This document shows positions 33,234 through 43,113 of a stretch of 64,000 bases of DNA, piece by piece. The translations under genes and the position numbers were made by a program. The notes beneath the pieces were generated by a model. It did no database searches. It was not told the origin of the DNA and saw only the letters and a program-made list of their open reading frames with translations. Position 1 is the first letter of the stretch. Every line of letters begins with the position of its first letter. Source of the DNA: Gammaproteobacteria bacterium (GTDB lineage: Bacteria; Pseudomonadota; Gammaproteobacteria; Pseudomonadales; Azotimanducaceae); NCBI GenBank assembly GCA_012269545.1, contig JAAXKB010000039.1, forward strand, positions 91,670 to 155,669, in the 5' to 3' direction.

Positions 33234-34697
33234 TTAGATCCGTGATTGCATACTAAGCACATCGCTACTAACAAAGTACGGGCGCGCAGTGATACCAAAT
33301 TCTGCCAAGTATTGAACCGCTTGCCCTCGATCGATAAAGGGTCCGCTCACTGTTACGAATCGCTCGCCCTTGCTGGCGACTTTGACGCCGGGCAATTGAC
33401 TGTTGTTGCTTTTCCATATCAGCGCGCTTTGGGGTAAGCGAAACGATGCATGCTGTACGTATATGCCGGGCTCAACCACCGGGGTCACAGGCGCTGCTAC
33501 CGGGAACAATGCTTTCAAGTCCTCCTCAGTATCTGTGGCAGTTGATGATGGCTGCTCGGCTTTTGCACCAACGGAAATCGGACTTTCCGCTGATTTCTTT
33601 GCTGGCTCGGTCAGCGCAGCTGCCGCTGGCAGTGTCACGGGATCACCGGGCACGGGGGTCTCTTTGGCTGCGACGGGCACTGTCCTCGATCGCGCCTCGA
33701 CGCTGCTTGCCGGAGCCGTCACCGCAGAGACCTCAGGTGGACCTTCCGTTTTCACCGATGAGGCTCCAGCGCTGGCGATCTGTGCTTGAGCCCAGTTAAC
33801 GCCATTACTGATCGCAGCGTAGGGGTCTAGGTTAGGGCTAAAGTACAGGCCCGCAATCAACACACACGCGATGCCTGAGCTAATTAGGATGCGCGCGTTG
33901 GACACACCGCTGGGCGCAAGATTTACAGTCGCCACTTTGCTTTGCACCGGCGCTGCAGGGGTTGACGGGGCTACCGCCCCTTTACCCCGTCTCGGCATGT
34001 TTTTGGCTCTCGGCAGGTTTTTTTCGGCTTCCTGCATCAATTGGGAAAGACTTGGAACTGAGGCCAGATCCGCCAGTTGTCCCCCGTCCTCATGCTCAAT
34101 TGAAACCCCCAAGGAGCGAATCAACTGATTAACCTGCGCCGCCTCGGGCCGTCCTTTCACGTTTTCTGATAAACGCCGGCACTGTTCCTCATTTGGCGTT
34201 TGAAAGACAAAGTGTTTTGCCCTCAACCTTTGCGCCAGCTTCTGCAAATGCTGAGAATCCGGGCGCGCCTGACGCGAGTGAACGACAATCGACACGCCTG
34301 CCGCTTTGAATTGCCCGACCATTTTCGCTGCCAACTGCAACAGATCAGATTGAGCAGGACCCGGCAATTCATAGAGCCAAATCTCTCGAGTCTTCACTAC
34401 TCGCTTGGTCTCTAACGATGCCATGTCCAAGGAGGCTAAGTGCTCGTTAAGCCTGTCCAGTATCCCGTCACTGGTTTTTGGCATGCGCCTTATCGCAACC
34501 GCGCTTCTCGCCGATCGATTGATGTCCGCCAGCATGGTTCGAGTGTAGTGTGCTAGAAGACTTTCATGGCGTGCTGCAGTGATTACCACATTGCCCGCGT
34601 GGGCAATCGTGCCTTGGCAGCTCAGCAATTGTTCGGCGTCTTCGTCGCTAAAATACAGCGCGGCTTCTAATTTAGGTTCTTCCTTTAACGGGATCAT
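33234..34697 (-). CDS. Uncharacterised protein: degenerate DamX/GspA-like AAA region, TM helix, C-terminal SPOR-like domain
   Basis: TM ARILISSGIACVLIAGLYF; C-terminus GIYVQHASFRLPQSALIWKSNNSQLPGVKVASKGERFVTVSGPFIDRGQAVQYLAEFG resembles SPOR; 32 bp after flhB. Confidence 0.7.
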   Translation of the reverse strand: MIPLKEEPKLEAALYFSDEDAEQLLSCQGTIAHAGNVVITAARHESLLAHYTRTMLADINRSARSAVAIRRMPKTSDGILDRLNEHLASLDMASLETKRVVKTREIWLYELPGPAQSDLLQLAAKMVGQFKAAGVSIVVHSRQARPDSQHLQKLAQRLRAKHFVFQTPNEEQCRRLSENVKGRPEAAQVNQLIRSLGVSIEHEDGGQLADLASVPSLSQLMQEAEKNLPRAKNMPRRGKGAVAPSTPAAPVQSKVATVNLAPSGVSNARILISSGIACVLIAGLYFSPNLDPYAAISNGVNWAQAQIASAGASSVKTEGPPEVSAVTAPASSVEARSRTVPVAAKETPVPGDPVTLPAAAALTEPAKKSAESPISVGAKAEQPSSTATDTEEDLKALFPVAAPVTPVVEPGIYVQHASFRLPQSALIWKSNNSQLPGVKVASKGERFVTVSGPFIDRGQAVQYLAEFGITARPYFVSSDVLSMQSRI

Positions 34698-34729
34698 CCT
34701 AGCTCTTCCTTTTCCAATCTGTTCGTGTG

Positions 34730-35893
34730 TTAGTTCGCCTTCGCGACGCTGTCGGGTCGGCGACCGCTTTCGTCAAAGATCAATTCATCTGGCACCGTGG
34801 GTTTCGGCTTGATCACTTTCTGTCCGTCCGCGCTCACGGCATTCAGGCCGTATACGTAGGCAATAACCTGTGCCACTGCATGAAAGAGTCCTTGAGGTAT
34901 GTACATGCCAACATCGCATGTGAAATACAGTGCTCGTGCCAGCAAGGGTGATTCAAAGATTTCCACGCCATTGTCTGTGGCGGTTTCTCGAATGCGCGCA
35001 GCCATAAAGTTTTTACCCTTCGCGATCACCCGCGGTGCTTCTTCTTTGTCTAACTCGTAAACCAGAGCCACGGCAAAATGCTGCGGGTTAGTGATCACGA
35101 CATCGGCGGACGGCACGTCTTCTAATTGACGTTGTTGGGCCATTTCCCGCTGCTTTGCACGAATGCGTTGGCGAACTTCCGGTTGGCCCTCAATGTCTTT
35201 CATCTCGTCCTTAATCTCTTGCTTTGTCATCTTTAGTTTTTTGATGAATTCGTATCGTTGATACGGCACGTCTACTAAGGCGATGATTATGAGCGCAACG
35301 GTTGAAACCAAGGCTCCCAACAAAACGGTTTCGATGCTTGCAGCAATTGCCGCGTTGATCGGTCCATCGCCGATTTTCATGATCGAATCAAAATTCACGT
35401 AAAGATAGATCCCGCCAATGCCGGCAACGAGTGAGAATTTCATTAAAGACTTACCCAGTTCGACCAAAGCCTTGAGACCAAATATTCGGTTCATACCCTT
35501 GATTGGATTGAGCTTGCTGGCCTTAGGAGCAAAGGCTTTTGCGGAAAAAACAAAACCGCCTAACGCCGTAGCAGAACCGATGGCGGCAACGATTGCCAGC
35601 GCAAAGACAGGAATAACGGTGACAAAGCTATCCAAAGTCAGAATCGACAGTCGGTTCAACGCTAAATTCGTCTCGAATGCGTAATTGGTTGGAATGGTCA
35701 GCGCCTGAGCAAAGGTGTCGACGAAGCGCGGTCCCATCCAAAACCCACCCAGATACAGGGCAGCGATCACCGAACCGGTCACCGCGGCAATGGTCATATC
35801 CTGAGAGCGCAGCACCTGACCGTCTTCCTTGGCTTTTTCAAGGCGTCGTGCGGTGGGCTCTTCTGTTTTGTCGTCTTGTGATTCTTCAGCCAT
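34730..35893 (-). CDS. flhB: Flagellar export apparatus protein FlhB
   Basis: DDKTEEPTARRLEKAKEDGQV; NPQHFAVALVYE (autocleavage NPxH motif). Confidence 0.97.
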   Translation of the reverse strand: MAEESQDDKTEEPTARRLEKAKEDGQVLRSQDMTIAAVTGSVIAALYLGGFWMGPRFVDTFAQALTIPTNYAFETNLALNRLSILTLDSFVTVIPVFALAIVAAIGSATALGGFVFSAKAFAPKASKLNPIKGMNRIFGLKALVELGKSLMKFSLVAGIGGIYLYVNFDSIMKIGDGPINAAIAASIETVLLGALVSTVALIIIALVDVPYQRYEFIKKLKMTKQEIKDEMKDIEGQPEVRQRIRAKQREMAQQRQLEDVPSADVVITNPQHFAVALVYELDKEEAPRVIAKGKNFMAARIRETATDNGVEIFESPLLARALYFTCDVGMYIPQGLFHAVAQVIAYVYGLNAVSADGQKVIKPKPTVPDELIFDESGRRPDSVAKAN

Positions 35894-36663
35894 TACAAAC
35901 CCAACATATTTTCATTGAGTGTGCGGAAAGCCTGAAACCAAAGGCCCTCCATCTTGCTGATGATGATCACCATGCTCAGCAACACCATGCAAAAACCGAT
36001 TGGAATCAACGCCGGAAAGCCCACAGCAAATACGTTCAGGCTGGGGGATGCTCGTGAAATCACGCCAAGGCAACCATTGATCATTAGCAGGCCGAGCATC
36101 ACCGGCAGAACCATGATGGCTGCGCCGATAAATATCTGGGAGGACCAAGTCAGAAGCCCTTGAATGGCATTTGTGTTGAGCAAACCGCTACCAACCGGAA
36201 TTGACGTAAAGCTCTGGACCAATATGCTGATCAAAACCAAATGACCGCCGAGGGCAAGAAACACGAGCAATCCGATGATCAGCATAAACTGTGACAATGT
36301 CGGTACGTTACCCAGATTGGGGTCCATCATATTTGCCATACCCAAACCCATGCTCGACGAAACAGCCTGGCCGCTCACGATGATCGCCGCCGAAACAATC
36401 TGCAGGGTCACGCCCATCAGGGCGCCAACGGTGATTTCGTTGAAAATGCGGTAAATCGCGCCAGCCGTGAAAGGATCAACTTGCGGGATATCGATAAAGG
36501 GATAGATCATCCACGTCAGCACAAAGCCGGTGACGATACGAACCCTAAGGTTCAGGGCGCGCTGAGAAAAAATAGGCGCCGTCATCATTACTGCGGAAAT
36601 ACGGACGAAAGGCCACATGAAGGTCTGCAGCATTTGTACGAGATCGGCAACGAACAATGTCAT
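35893..36663 (-). CDS. fliR: Flagellar export apparatus protein FliR
   Basis: Position and hydrophobic FliR-type sequence; start MTLFVADLVQML. Confidence 0.94.
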   Translation of the reverse strand: MTLFVADLVQMLQTFMWPFVRISAVMMTAPIFSQRALNLRVRIVTGFVLTWMIYPFIDIPQVDPFTAGAIYRIFNEITVGALMGVTLQIVSAAIIVSGQAVSSSMGLGMANMMDPNLGNVPTLSQFMLIIGLLVFLALGGHLVLISILVQSFTSIPVGSGLLNTNAIQGLLTWSSQIFIGAAIMVLPVMLGLLMINGCLGVISRASPSLNVFAVGFPALIPIGFCMVLLSMVIIISKMEGLWFQAFRTLNENMLGL

Positions 36664-36667
36664 GGCG

Positions 36668-36937
36668 CTACAGCGTGACCGTGCGGACACGTTCGAAAAT
36701 GTCGTGGAAATACTCTGCAAGGACTGCGATTTGCCACTCACCAAAAACCACCAACGACAACACCATAACTGCCAGCTTAGGAATAAAGCTTAGGGTCATC
36801 TCTTGAATCGATGTTGCCGCCTGCAAAATACCCACTAACAAACCAGAAATCAGCGCCGCCGCCAGAATCGGAGCCGCTACCAAAATCGTCACTTTCAAGG
36901 AGTCCAATGCGATGTCCATGACTAAGGAAGTGTCCAT
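36668..36937 (-). CDS. fliQ: Flagellar export apparatus protein FliQ
   Basis: LISGLLVGILQAATSIQEMTLSFIPKL; start MDTSLVMDIAL. Confidence 0.95.
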   Translation of the reverse strand: MDTSLVMDIALDSLKVTILVAAPILAAALISGLLVGILQAATSIQEMTLSFIPKLAVMVLSLVVFGEWQIAVLAEYFHDIFERVRTVTL

Positions 36938-36945
36938 AGCTACGC

Positions 36946-37716
36946 CTAGGTCAGGTACGTGGCGACTAGGGAGCCGGTCACCAGCCCCCATCCATCGACA
37001 AGCACGAACAACAGTAATTTGAATGGCATGGAGATCATCATGGGCGACAACATCATCATGCCCATGGACATAAGTACGCTGGCGACCACCAGATCAATGA
37101 TAATGAATGGAATGTAAATCAAGAATCCAATGGTGAAAGCGGTTTTGAGTTCCGAGGTAATAAAGGCGGGAACCAAAACCGTCAGAGGGACATCGGCAAC
37201 GTCATCGACCGGCTTGGTTTCCGACATCTCCATGAACAGCATCATGTCTTTCTCGCGAGTCTGGCCCAGCATAAATTGTTGAAGTGGAATGCGAGCACGA
37301 TCCAAACCCTCTTGAAAGGAAATCTCGTCATTTTGGACGGGCATCAGCGCATCGTCGTATATCGCCTGAAGAATCGGATTCATAATGAACAAAGTGAGGA
37401 AGAGAGCGATACCCACTAACACCTGATTAGGCGGTGTTTGTGCAGTCCCCATGGCCTGACGCAGCAGTGACAGCACTATGATGATCCGGGTAAACGAGGT
37501 CATGAGAATCAAAATCGACGGCAACAAGCCCAGCAGGGTCATGACGATAATGAGTTGGAGAGAGAGGCTATACTCCGTGCCGTCGTCATTGCCCTCGAGA
37601 ATTTTCAGCGCAGGGATTCCTTCGGCAAATCCCGTTTGAGGCAAAAGGCAAAACAACGCCGCAACCAGCATACTGGCCAGCGTTTGTTTGGAAATGCCAT
37701 CGCAAATTCGGTTCAT
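36946..37716 (-). CDS. fliP: Flagellar export apparatus protein FliP
   Basis: MTSFTRIIIVLSLLRQAMGTAQTPPNQVLVGIALFLT. Confidence 0.97.
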   Translation of the reverse strand: MNRICDGISKQTLASMLVAALFCLLPQTGFAEGIPALKILEGNDDGTEYSLSLQLIIVMTLLGLLPSILILMTSFTRIIIVLSLLRQAMGTAQTPPNQVLVGIALFLTLFIMNPILQAIYDDALMPVQNDEISFQEGLDRARIPLQQFMLGQTREKDMMLFMEMSETKPVDDVADVPLTVLVPAFITSELKTAFTIGFLIYIPFIIIDLVVASVLMSMGMMMLSPMMISMPFKLLLFVLVDGWGLVTGSLVATYLT

Positions 37717-37781
37717 GAGACCCTTCTACGTCATGAGCAAGGGTCGGCCCCTGCTAGGATTTGTATTCACTGGGCAATGAA

Positions 37782-37797
37782 AGCAAAGACCGTGCCA
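37782..37797 (-). promoter_or_regulatory. Sigma54 (-24/-12) promoter for fliPQR-flhB
   Basis: Minus strand TGGCACG-GTCT-TTGCT, consensus match, about 66 bp upstream of the fliP start. Confidence 0.85.
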
Positions 37798-38080
37798 TTT
37801 TAATTTTCCATGTATATCAATAGTTTACGAAGGCATGGCGACGATTTGCCGGTCGAACTGCCGCTTTTCTCGAGGTTTTAACCAATGCCGTCGGTTTTTC
37901 GACAGCTGTTCGGCGCTCTGCGCTTCAAGAACAGCTGCAAAGACAGTCGCTTTTGCGAACAATCTGTCTACCATTACGTCACAGCACAGAAATCTCGGAC
38001 TCTGCATGCACGAATTCGGCCAACCACTCAGCCCATGGCACGGGACTCGAGCCTTAACGCCTCCTTTCCCTGGGCTCATT

Positions 38081-39169
38081 GTGAAGACACTCATCAGCAT
38101 GGCGTTGCTCGTGCTAGCACCCGCCGCTTTTGCAGCAACCGCTGACCCCATTGCTGAGACAAATGACACGGTGAGCGACAGCGCCGAGGCGACAAATAGC
38201 GCAGTGGCAAATACAGACGAACCGATAGTCATCGACTTGGACGTGCCCCCAGAACTCCAAGCGTTTCTTGCCGAGCAGGAGGCCCGCCGCTCAACCGAGA
38301 ATGCTGCGTCAGGGCAAAGCAGTGACGCCTCACCTGCAGCGGCCTCGGCCTCGGAGAGCGCACAGGTTGAGACGCCTCAACAAGTCGACGACACGACGTC
38401 GCAACCCCTTGCAGAGGCTGCGATTGACGATCAGCCGCTGGAACAGAACTTACTGGATGACCTGCCGTTTCAATCGTGCTTTGCCGCCGCAGCCACAAAT
38501 TACGATATCGAGGAATCGCTGCTGATTGGCATTGCGATCGTCGAAAGCAGTATGGACCCGGATGCCGTTTCCAGCTCCAACGCCTTGGGACTTATGCAAA
38601 TCAAGTGGCCTATTACCGCCAATCACCTCGGCATTTCTGAGCAAAGAGACCTGTTCGACCCCTGTATCAACATTGATGCAGGCGCACGTTACTTACGCGA
38701 ACTGCTCGACGATCTAGCAGATTTTGCGCCGCAGCCGCGCAAGCGATTGGCCTTGGCGAGCTACCGGTTGGGGCCCAACGGCTTTGACCCAAACATTCCA
38801 TTGCCTGCGGCAGCTCAAGACTACATTGAGAAAGTGGAAGCCCAACAGCAGAACCTGTCCACGCCGATATCGAGCAATCAGACAGCATCCACCGCGGGTC
38901 CAGTTCTTCCTTGCCTCGTGCAAAATCTGCGCAAGCTGGCGGCGATTACTCACGATCCAAGTCAGCGCAGTGCCCAAGTAGGTCGGTGGATAGAGGCTAG
39001 AGGTGCGGGATGCAGCGCCTTGGCGCTAATTCAAATTCGCAACAACTTGCCGGTGTGGCTTGGCACCGCGCTTACCGCAGAGCGAGTAACACAGGTTCAG
39101 CGTTTGTTGGATCAAGCAATTAATGCGCCGCGCAAAGCAGACCCAAGCGCATCACGAATACGAGGCTAA
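38081..39169 (+). CDS. Secreted SLT-type lytic transglycosylase
   Basis: Signal peptide (GTG) KTLISMALLVLAPAAFA; SLT motifs GIAIVESSMDPDAVSSSNALGLMQIKWPITANHLG, INIDAGARYLREL, LALASYRLGP; longest ORF starts at 37835. Confidence 0.85.
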   Translation: MKTLISMALLVLAPAAFAATADPIAETNDTVSDSAEATNSAVANTDEPIVIDLDVPPELQAFLAEQEARRSTENAASGQSSDASPAAASASESAQVETPQQVDDTTSQPLAEAAIDDQPLEQNLLDDLPFQSCFAAAATNYDIEESLLIGIAIVESSMDPDAVSSSNALGLMQIKWPITANHLGISEQRDLFDPCINIDAGARYLRELLDDLADFAPQPRKRLALASYRLGPNGFDPNIPLPAAAQDYIEKVEAQQQNLSTPISSNQTASTAGPVLPCLVQNLRKLAAITHDPSQRSAQVGRWIEARGAGCSALALIQIRNNLPVWLGTALTAERVTQVQRLLDQAINAPRKADPSASRIRG

Positions 39170-39208
39170 CGGGCGTCTGCCTAGCGCAATTCCCCTGAGC
39201 TATAACCT

Positions 39209-39577
39209 CTAATCACGCTGCATAAATTGTTTGAGCTGACCGGCAAATGACATTGCGCCGGAGGGATCGTCCATCAGCGGCGCGCTGCGCGGATTTTCGC
39301 TAACGCCCGCATCAAGTGCGCTGGATTCCTGTGCTTGGTTATCAAGAAGCGTGATTTGATTGGGCGCTACACCCAACAGCAGCCTTCTGCCTGCGTATTC
39401 AACCACGTCCAGACGGTGCTTGCCGCCCAATCTAAGGCTGTTCACCACGCGCAGACCCTGGCCACTCATTGGACCCATGCCAATCCCGCGACTGCGGACA
39501 AACCAGAGAGTCGCCAGCAGCAAAAAGATGACAAAAACGAAGCTCAGAACCGCAGAAACCAGCGGAGACATGTCCAT
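39209..39577 (-). CDS. fliO: Flagellar protein FliO
   Basis: Single TM plus GLRVVNSLRLGGKHRLDVVEYAGRRLLLGVAPNQITLL. Confidence 0.92.
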   Translation of the reverse strand: MDMSPLVSAVLSFVFVIFLLLATLWFVRSRGIGMGPMSGQGLRVVNSLRLGGKHRLDVVEYAGRRLLLGVAPNQITLLDNQAQESSALDAGVSENPRSAPLMDDPSGAMSFAGQLKQFMQRD

Positions 39578-39580
39578 AAA

Positions 39581-39889
39581 CTAAACCGTCTTCACTCGTT
39601 CTAAAGGAGCAACAATTTCGACCACACTGATGCCAAGCTTATCGCCCACGGTGACGATCTCACCCTTGGCGATTACCGTGTCATTGATCTTGACGTCCAT
39701 TAACTCACCAACGCCTCTATCCAACTCCAGTACACTGCCCTGTGAAAGCCGCAGTAGGTCTCGGAGTTTCAGGGTTGTGGATCCAACCTCAACCGCTAAC
39801 GTAATCGGTATAGCGCGAATAACATCTTGATTGATGTTGCCTTCGGGTGCTTGTTCTGGCTCTTGTCCTGTTTCTTCTGTCTCGCTCAT
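39581..39889 (-). CDS. fliN: Flagellar motor switch protein FliN
   Basis: VEVGSTTLKLRDLLRLSQGSVLELDRGVGELMDVKINDTVIAKGEIVTVGDKLGISVVEI. Confidence 0.96.
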   Translation of the reverse strand: MSETEETGQEPEQAPEGNINQDVIRAIPITLAVEVGSTTLKLRDLLRLSQGSVLELDRGVGELMDVKINDTVIAKGEIVTVGDKLGISVVEIVAPLERVKTV

Positions 39890-40884
39890 GACTCTTCCTC
39901 TGGCATTATGCTTTCGACAATTTGTATGGCCACCTGATTCCCTCTGCTACCCACTTCGGCAGTAAAAACGGGGAAGCCATTGACGGCTAATTCAGCGTGC
40001 TCCGGCGGTCGTATGGGCAACCAATCCCCAGCTTTAAGGTTCGACAGCTGATCAACGGAAATCGCCAACTCTGCGGCTGTTACGACCACATCAATGGGAA
40101 CTTCATCCAGACTGTCCTGCAAATTTTCCGTCCACAGCGCGTCGGAGTCTGCGTCACCACCGCTGGTTTGAATTCGCGAGCGCAGCACATCGCGCACCAG
40201 CTTCAAGCTAGCGTAAGGATAGACGATATCGACATATCCTAGGTCTTCGCTGTCACCCATGGTTTCGAATCGATTCAAAATGATCATGTCATCGTCAGCC
40301 GCAATATTCGCAAATACCGCGCTGATTTCGGACGTGGATAAAGAGCACTCAACTTGGAGGAAGGGGGCCCAAGCCTCCGATAAAGAGCTAAATATGACCT
40401 CACGAATTTTTTCGATCACTGCCAACTCCGTCGGCGTGAAAATTCTGCCCGGCGGCACTGAAGTCAGCGACTTTGGCGACCCGCCAAACCAATTATCCAA
40501 GCAGCTAAAGACAACTTGGGAATGAACGACAGCCAGACACTCACCGCGTAGCGGATCGACTTTGGTAACGTTTACGGACAACGGCGGTGACGTGCTTTGC
40601 ACATAGTCACCGTAACGAATGATCTCGATACGCCCCGGTTGCAGCCTTGCGTTATACCTTAATTCTTCGAGCAATCCGGCGCGCATGAATCGATGGAACC
40701 GGTCATTGATTTGCTCAATGGCGGTTACATTCACGCCCACGCTCGTGTCCTGCAGTGTCAGATCATAAGTACTGGCCGCCACACCGACATTGTAGCCCTC
40801 GCCGCCCAAATCACCGGAAGCCACCATGTCTTCTATGGCACTCAGTTCTTCGTCACTTAGCAGCTTGTCGTTATCTTCAGCCAT
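39886..40884 (-). CDS. fliM: Flagellar motor switch protein FliM
   Basis: LLSDEELSAI...; FliM/SpoA domains; overlaps fliN. Confidence 0.96.
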   Translation of the reverse strand: MAEDNDKLLSDEELSAIEDMVASGDLGGEGYNVGVAASTYDLTLQDTSVGVNVTAIEQINDRFHRFMRAGLLEELRYNARLQPGRIEIIRYGDYVQSTSPPLSVNVTKVDPLRGECLAVVHSQVVFSCLDNWFGGSPKSLTSVPPGRIFTPTELAVIEKIREVIFSSLSEAWAPFLQVECSLSTSEISAVFANIAADDDMIILNRFETMGDSEDLGYVDIVYPYASLKLVRDVLRSRIQTSGGDADSDALWTENLQDSLDEVPIDVVVTAAELAISVDQLSNLKAGDWLPIRPPEHAELAVNGFPVFTAEVGSRGNQVAIQIVESIMPEEES

Positions 40885-40934
40885 ATCGATGTTTTCTTGA
40901 ATTACTGTCTATGCACTAGGGTAGGGACTGCGTG

Positions 40935-41504
40935 CTATTGCACGACAAAACCAATGAAATACACTTCTTCGATGCCGGCAAATTTGAATTCCTCAAACTT
41001 CTCAAGTACCTCATTCATGATGATGGTCAAATCTTCTTGAAGATCGCGCCGGAAATTCTCTTCCCGTAGCTCAGCCTCTGTCACCATCCGAAGCCGATCC
41101 AATACTGCCGACTGAATAGCGAACTTATGATCCTCGATGGCGTTCAAGACCCGCTCATCGTAATACGTCATCACGGCAACAGTGATCTGCATGACCTTAC
41201 GCGAACCGGCAACATTGGCCACAAACGGTTGGTCGAAGGTGTAGTAAGTCGGTTTGAACTTCTCCTCTTCGGCCGTTTCTTTGGAGACTTTTTCTGGCAT
41301 CTGTACTGCGTCGGTGCCTTCTATCTCGGCTTCCAGTTCAGCAATGGCTTCTTCAGCCGCGTCCGCCTCTTTCTCATCAAAAAAGCCCGTAAAGAAAAGG
41401 GCTCCCAGGGCAGAGCCCACGGCGATGAGTAAAACAACTACCACCATCAAAATGATCTTTATCAGGCCGCCCTTAGCTGGTGCTTCTTCTTCGACTTCAG
41501 CCAT
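40935..41504 (-). CDS. fliL: Flagellar basal body-associated protein FliL
   Basis: N-terminal TM, YTFDQPFVANVAGSRKVMQITVAVMTYY. Confidence 0.93.
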   Translation of the reverse strand: MAEVEEEAPAKGGLIKIILMVVVVLLIAVGSALGALFFTGFFDEKEADAAEEAIAELEAEIEGTDAVQMPEKVSKETAEEEKFKPTYYTFDQPFVANVAGSRKVMQITVAVMTYYDERVLNAIEDHKFAIQSAVLDRLRMVTEAELREENFRRDLQEDLTIIMNEVLEKFEEFKFAGIEEVYFIGFVVQ

Positions 41505-41532
41505 TGTTAACTCCTGTTATACGTTAGTGAGT

Positions 41533-43077
41533 CTAAACAAAAATATTCAAACCATCCCTAAGAATGTTTCCGCTTGCCATGTCTTGTTGCGACGGCACAA
41601 ATTCGTCCGCCAATAGATCCATAGATATCTCAATTTCTTCTTCGTTTTCCCGTTTTCCACCGCGATCACTGCCATCACCTAACTCGATGTTAACGTTGCC
41701 CTGATCGCCAACTAACTCTTCCAAGGACTGGCGCAGCTTCATCATCGAATCACCTAACAGTTGACGGACATTGGGATCGCTGGCAGCAATTTGTCCCTCA
41801 ATGCCACCACCGGTTACCTGTAATTCCACACCGACCGGCCCTAGGGAGGCGGGATTTAAATTGAGTTTCACCTTCCAGTTACCGTCTTTCACCGCTAGGG
41901 CCAACTTTTGCGCAAGCACCGCTCCAAAGCGTTGAGTCCATGCCTGATAGGGCTGCAAACGAGACTGCATTTGTTCAGGGTCAGATGACATCAGCGCGTC
42001 TGCCAGACTGATCGCTAGGTTGGAAGTCGGGGCTTGGATTAGCCCGCCCTGGCTGTTCATTGATGTCGGGGATGATGCTGCAAACGACTGCGCGTGACCC
42101 TGCTGAGGCATTCCGTCCTGAGCACCGCCATCGCGTGGCGACATTGTATTCTCAGTGTCGATCTCCGCCAAAGCCATATGCGCAGCCATGGATGCCGGCC
42201 TGACTTCTCTTTGTCCTTCGCCTTGCAGCTTCTTAGTCAAGAAGTCCGCGTTAGCCAGAGGATCGAATTGCGCGTCTGAATTCGCCTTCTGCATATCAAC
42301 ACGTCGGGCAGCATTAACGTCGGCAATCGGCTGCGCGGTTGATGATGTCTTCAGCGATTTATCCGACGGCAAACCCACCGCTGGAAGAACATTTCCAGCG
42401 TTGGCCATATCTGCTCCGGAAATCCCAGTGCGCTGTGCGAACTGCAATCGGCTATCCAGCACCGTCGCCGGATCAACCGGCCCTTTAGCAGACGACTCGC
42501 CCGATGCTCTATTTTCTGATGATGTTGGCAACTGGCTCGGTTTGCCTGACAGAGGTTGCGGCTGCCCACCAATCAGACCCTGCAAAATGTTCTGAGTATT
42601 CGGCTTTTGCGCGCCGGCGGATAGGTCCTCTTCAGAACTCCCCGCCATGAGGCGCGGGATGTCCGTGCCCTGACTGCGGGCGAATTGACTCAGGCTTTCT
42701 TCACTGACCTTCGGGTTGGCCGAGGTCAAAATCACTCGCCCCACTTTCAGCGCCGCGGAATGAATGGACAGTCCGGGCAAGGGATTGCCGCTTGCCGGAC
42801 TAACAGGCAAAGCAACCGGCGCATCCGGGTTGATCTTCACGTCCAGCTCGTCGTCTGTTTGTATCCCTTCGGCCGATTTCATCGCTGACCCATGTTCTTC
42901 GCCAACGGCGCCTCCTGCCACCTTCGACCCCGGAGTTTTGCTCCGCTCCTTCTCTAAAATACTATTAAATTCAACACCTTGAGAGGATTTTTCTGAGACG
43001 GATGCGGCCTCAGGAACGCCGGCATCCGCCGATTTTGCTTCGACATTGCTGATAAATGACAGAAAGTTTTCGGACAT
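41533..43077 (-). CDS. fliK: Flagellar hook-length control protein FliK
   Basis: C-terminal LNPASLGPVGVELQVTGGGIEGQIAASDPNVRQLLGDSMMKLRQSLEE. Confidence 0.93.
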   Translation of the reverse strand: MSENFLSFISNVEAKSADAGVPEAASVSEKSSQGVEFNSILEKERSKTPGSKVAGGAVGEEHGSAMKSAEGIQTDDELDVKINPDAPVALPVSPASGNPLPGLSIHSAALKVGRVILTSANPKVSEESLSQFARSQGTDIPRLMAGSSEEDLSAGAQKPNTQNILQGLIGGQPQPLSGKPSQLPTSSENRASGESSAKGPVDPATVLDSRLQFAQRTGISGADMANAGNVLPAVGLPSDKSLKTSSTAQPIADVNAARRVDMQKANSDAQFDPLANADFLTKKLQGEGQREVRPASMAAHMALAEIDTENTMSPRDGGAQDGMPQQGHAQSFAASSPTSMNSQGGLIQAPTSNLAISLADALMSSDPEQMQSRLQPYQAWTQRFGAVLAQKLALAVKDGNWKVKLNLNPASLGPVGVELQVTGGGIEGQIAASDPNVRQLLGDSMMKLRQSLEELVGDQGNVNIELGDGSDRGGKRENEEEIEISMDLLADEFVPSQQDMASGNILRDGLNIFV

Positions 43078-43113
43078 CGTCTTGTCTGCTGGGTTAATTC
43101 GTTAACGGATGGT

